This document shows positions 60,082 to 64,000 of a stretch of DNA of 64,000 nucleotides, in pieces. The notes beneath the pieces were generated by a model. It worked only from the letters and a program-made list of their open reading frames with translations. It did no database searches and was not told the origin of the DNA. A program made the position numbers and the translations under genes. The DNA comes from Triplophysa rosa (lineage: Eukaryota > Chordata > Actinopteri > Cypriniformes > Nemacheilidae): assembly GCF_024868665.1 (NCBI RefSeq), contig NC_079891.1, forward strand, positions 22,854,103-22,918,102, read 5' to 3'. The stretch's first letter is position 1, and each line of letters starts with the position of its first letter.

Positions 60082-63000
60082 GAGAGAGAGAAGAGAGAGA
60101 GAAGAGAGAGGAGGGAGAGGGTGAGAGAGAGAGAGAGCGCATGTATGTAGTCAGGCCCAGTGGCCAGTAAGACAAACATTCGCCTGTCAGTACAAGGTGG
60201 CCTATATGGAAAGGACCTGGGCATGCCCATCACCCCGCTCAGCTTCCAGATGGTCTACCGTGGTACATGTGTGGACCAATTCAGCCCACCTATGAAGTGC
60301 TCTCAATAAATTCAGAGAATTATGTCAGTAAAACAAGACTTTATCAAAATATAATATTTTATTATTTTAATTATTATAAAAAAATGTAGGTGCAACAGCC
60401 ATTAGCGTGTAAGTATTTAACTCAAGGTCAAATTGGTGATGAAATAAGATATTTTTTCCGTTTCATAGATTTTAAATCTTAAAGGGTTATTTCTGTAATA
60501 TGCTATACATTGACACTGTTCTCAGTTATTCACCATATGCGCTGCATTATATAATCTGATGTTTCTATGAGCAAGGTTCTGCATCTCGTAGTATGCCGCT
60601 ACACAGTGTCTGCATGCCAAACAGTCATGTGTTGAATGGAAAAGCTGCCTGAGTGTATGCAGTGTTTCACAAGGGACTGCCATTCATTCACTCTGCAGCA
60701 TTTCTCAATTCAAACACAGATGTGCTGAGAGAAAATACAGGAATATAATTTTCAATTCTTACACCTCGGATGTTTTACTTCTGTTTAGTATTAAAAGATC
60801 AAAGTTAAATTATTAAATGAATGTAATGTCATTTAATAAATTATCTTATCCTGATTTTTCTTATTCAATTGACTATGGTTTCATTTAAAATAGAGAAAAA
60901 AGTTATTGTAATTGAATATTAAAATCTTAATAGCACAGGTTCAAATAAAAAAGCTTAATGCTTTAATTACAGTTTAGTTTGGTAAGATTAAACATTTCAA
61001 CAGAAAGTACTGACCTTAATGTGTTTTGTGTTGTTACAAATCAACACACTTATTAACTAAATTAAAGACTTAATTTAAGAAAACGAATGAGTAAACAGCA
61101 GTATGTTATGAGTATAAGCATGTATCTCTTAAAAAAAGGAACAACTTGGATTTTCACACTACTCAAAAGTTTAATATAATTGTGCCAACATATTAATTTA
61201 TTTCATTACAAGACAAAGTTTTAATTAGAATTGTAAATAAATAAAGAAAAAAGCAGCCAATGCAGAACTCCTATGGAACATACGGAAAACTATTAAAAAG
61301 CATCTCATGCAGGCTGAAATCTCAAGAAGCTGGTTGATCAAACGCCAGGAGTACATTTAGGCAAAGGGTGACAATGTGGAAGATGCGAAGATATTTACTT
61401 TGTATTTTTTGTTTATCATAAAATCATTCTGATATTTGCATTTGTGTTAATCTACAGTTTTTATAAGTTTACTATTGCTCTAAAATGTGGAAACTGTAAA
61501 AACTAAAGAGTAATATCCAAAACCTTAATAAAAAATAGCACTGCTCTCCAAGACCACTATTTGTATGCACATTGAGATCACTTTTTCCCTGAATGTTAAT
61601 GCATTTATTACAGTTTTTTTAGAATCACATAAATTTAAGAGAATCTTGAATACTCCTGGCACAGAAAAAAAAACTTTTTTAGTGTATCTATTATTTATCT
61701 ACTATAGTATTTTAGTGATTGTTAATGGAGCACTCTGGGTTTATACAGTATATTTTTATTATTATGCCTCAGTGATATGAAACATAGGCAACACTGCATC
61801 CATATCACATTGGCTGGCACCCATTGACTATAAGTAAGTATATCAAAATGAGTGTTGTGGATCAATCCCCAGATCAATATTGACATGGAGCTCGAAAGCG
61901 CTCTATTTTCTGGTTGTAATTGAAATTAACAGGTTATACACACACACATAGACATATTAGGGGCTGAACAGAGTACAGCGTTAAGTCATAAGTCATGTGT
62001 GAATGTGTGATCTTACTCAACCATGTCCACTTAACCCACTAACTGCCATTCAGCGACCTAAACTAAAGAAATGAATGGAAGGCATGTGAGCATTGATAGA
62101 AAGAAAATGTGGTCAAAGACAGAGTGGGATCTCCTTGTCTCATCATGAGGCAAAACATGCATTCTTTTCTCTAAAGCCAGCAGTGGTAAAAGGCTTCAGT
62201 TCAGAGATGTGTGCTTGACCCACATATCTTCTCGTTCCATAAAAATGCATGAGCTATGCATCTGCAGCAAAGGAACTGCAGGATGAGGCAGCGTGTGTAT
62301 ATGTATGACCAACATGTAGCCTGAATGTGGAACTGAAAGTCAATGCTAAATCAATATCCTATTATCACTTTTCTCCAGTTCTTTTTTCAACCTCACAAAA
62401 TACATTTTTATGAGAACTAAAAATATAGCAACCATGCGATCATGTCAAAAGAAGGCCTCCTATGATGTTAAAAGATCAGCTTCCAATCATGAAGAAACAA
62501 GCCAATTTTCACACTACTACAAAAGATTGGACATTACATGAATTATGAAAACTAATATATTTGTATCTGCAACACAGTCTTTCTTATAAATGCATGTGCC
62601 GACTAATGCATCTACAGAAACATTAAGAAACCTACAAGGCTCCTCACGTTGACAAAATATTGTCACAGTGAGACTTCTAAACTCAGAGGACAATAAAAGT
62701 GCATTAGGAATAGACACAAGAATGACAGTGTGTTTTAAAAAGTCTAAGAACTTCCAACATTATAAAAATCCAAGAGAAATGAGAAGTGCAGATAATATGT
62801 GTCCTATATTATCCATTATACAACAGACGGAGCAAGCAATAGGTTCCACTATACGCTTCTCGGGGTGTTTACTTGTACAACCAGCATACAGTCTTATGGA
62901 CAAGTTTTATTTAATCCAGATTCCAGACACAGCCCATCCATCCAAAATGTTGGTGCCAGTTACAGAAATAAAACAAACAGGCAACAATGGAACAAATATA

Positions 63001-63780
63001 CTGGAAATGTAGTCAATTTACATCATCGTATATTTTCTTACGAAAAATAAATAAATAACTGTATGCACTGACATACGGTGATTCTCTTTTACGAGCTCAT
63101 TCTTCCATAACAAGCTTGTCTGCATGACGTCATAACAGCTAGGCAACCCGGTGGCTCTTTTCACAGATCACGGTGGTGTGTGATTCTGATTCTGAGAAAA
63201 CGGCAATAAAAATCTTTTTGCAATTGTTTTCCAAATAATTAAAAAATTGTTCTATTTTCACAGTTCGTTTAAGCATATTCGTATTACGGCCATGAGAAGC
63301 TTCCTATACGCTGGTAATAAGCATCCACACGTGCCCGTACAGTTACATTATGCACGCAAGGCAGATGCACGAACAATAAATCGACAAGCAATGCTTCGCA
63401 AAACCTGGCCGTTGCAGGACGGAATGAACACAGGCTGCACATAATTCCTGCGACAGCCAATGATTTCTCTACCGTCTTCATTCAATAATAATACATGGAG
63501 GCTTATTGGCTCCGGTTCCATTCACAATATCGCTTCCAGCTCGATGCTTGGGTGGACAATAAACAAAGAAATGTGCAAAATAAGGCAGCGTTAACGTAAA
63601 CCGCTAGGCAGCGTAGATCTCTGCGTAAAGCGCTCGTTCCGTTCATTGAACAAGAACACACAGACTGACCGCTGAACCTCGATCGTTTTTGTTTTACATC
63701 AATTACCAGTGTGAACAATATAAACAGTGAAAGCAATACGGTCGGAACTGACACTTCAACATTAAGCCATCCAGCATATC
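58441..63780. other. AT-rich spacer or scai 5' intron
   Basis: No coding exon was recognised. Apart from the GA tract (59857-60138) the sequence is AT-rich without clear transposon ends. If the non-coding exon at the right edge belongs to scai, this is its first intron. Confidence 0.35.
59857..60138. repeat. Long interrupted (GA)n microsatellite
   Basis: About 280 bp of almost pure purine GA repeat with AAG/AGG interruptions, following a GT-rich lead-in (59830-59850). The Ser/Leu-rich and Arg/Glu-rich open frames over it are artefacts of the repeat. Confidence 0.95.
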
Positions 63781-63830
63781 TCAATGCATTCACTCAAGTG
63801 CATCCACCTGTCTAATACACAACGTCTTAC

Positions 63831-64000
63831 CTCTCGCCCGAAGGCTGTCTCTCTAGGATCGGGATGCGGTAAAACACGACAACTCTGTGACTCTGTCAAC
63901 CGTAGGTTGGATGGTGTAACGGTAATAGAGGCGGCAGACAAAAGCGACAGAGCTGTGTTAACATGATTTTGGTACGCTCGGATTGGCTCCAACTGCTCGG
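63831..64000 (-). other. scai: Possible non-coding first exon of scai
   Basis: On the minus strand a strong donor GCGAGAG|GTAAGACG (GT at 63830-63829) ends a CpG-containing stretch that reaches the window edge. It lies upstream of scai in the right orientation. Joined to the scai ATG exon it does not continue the coding frame, so it would be 5' untranslated. It could equally belong to another gene to the right. Confidence 0.3.

Noticed and set aside
59795..60233. Long Ser/Leu-rich open frames on the minus strand and an Arg/Glu-rich frame on the plus strand
   Set aside because: They are translations of the (GA)n microsatellite; no start context, splice site or protein similarity.
63503..63992. 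Minus-strand open frames near the right edge as a scai N-terminus
   Set aside because: They do not resemble the basic SCAI N-terminus and do not join in frame to the ATG exon.
1..64000. CRISPR arrays, bacterial operons, riboswitches
   Set aside because: None are expected or seen; the window is eukaryotic with spliced vertebrate genes.

Overview
The window is nuclear DNA of a teleost fish, most likely a cypriniform (carp/zebrafish group). Genes are split into short exons, the DNA is AT-rich, and introns and spacers are filled with fish-type interspersed repeats: palindromic MITEs beginning TTAAAG-GATAGTTCACCC, hAT-like ends of the form TAGGGCTG / TAGGGTTG, a tRNA-derived SINE, a CR1/L2-type LINE and many CA/GA microsatellites. 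There is no bacterial-style operon structure, so exons were assembled by hand from splice sites, frame and similarity to known vertebrate proteins.

Four conserved protein-coding genes can be built exon by exon. cabp7 (+, coding 18127-20790, 5 exons) encodes a tail-anchored EF-hand calcium sensor. zmat5 (-, 26067-24785, 5 exons) encodes the U11/U12-20K protein of the minor spliceosome and converges on cabp7. arpc5l (+, 27383-32553, 4 exons) encodes an Arp2/3 complex subunit and is head-to-head with zmat5. scai (-, 58171-36737, 16 coding exons, 5' end not resolved) encodes the suppressor of cancer cell invasion, a transcriptional cofactor, and converges on arpc5l. cabp7-zmat5 corresponds to human chromosome 22q12 and arpc5l-scai to human 9q33, so the window contains a junction between two blocks that are separate in human.

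The most notable points are these. (1) Intron 1 of arpc5l is a textbook AT-AC U12-type intron, lying 1.3 kb from a gene for a component of the machinery that splices such introns. (2) The last exon junction of zmat5 as written here carries an in-frame TAG. (3) Transposons are nested inside one another in several places (11.7-13.4 kb, 41.3-42.2 kb, 43.9-45.5 kb).

Region by region: 1-1040 holds two short first exons of multi-copy fish gene families (a P2X7-like exon behind a four-copy CCAAT array, and a THAP zinc-finger exon). 1-17 kb is otherwise gene-poor and repeat-rich, with a SWIM-type-like first exon between inverted promoter-like modules at 10.8-11.4 kb. 17-21 kb is cabp7. 21-24.8 kb is spacer with three MITEs. 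24.8-26.1 kb is zmat5, 27.4-33.1 kb is arpc5l and 36.6-58.2 kb is scai. The 11.5 kb first coding intron of scai holds a broken LINE, an hAT-like element and a repeat-family gene start. 58.2-64 kb is spacer or scai 5' intron, with a 280-bp GA tract and a possible non-coding first exon at the right edge.

No wholly new biological system was found. The U12 intron/minor-spliceosome pairing and the inverted promoter-exon element are the items most worth a second look.
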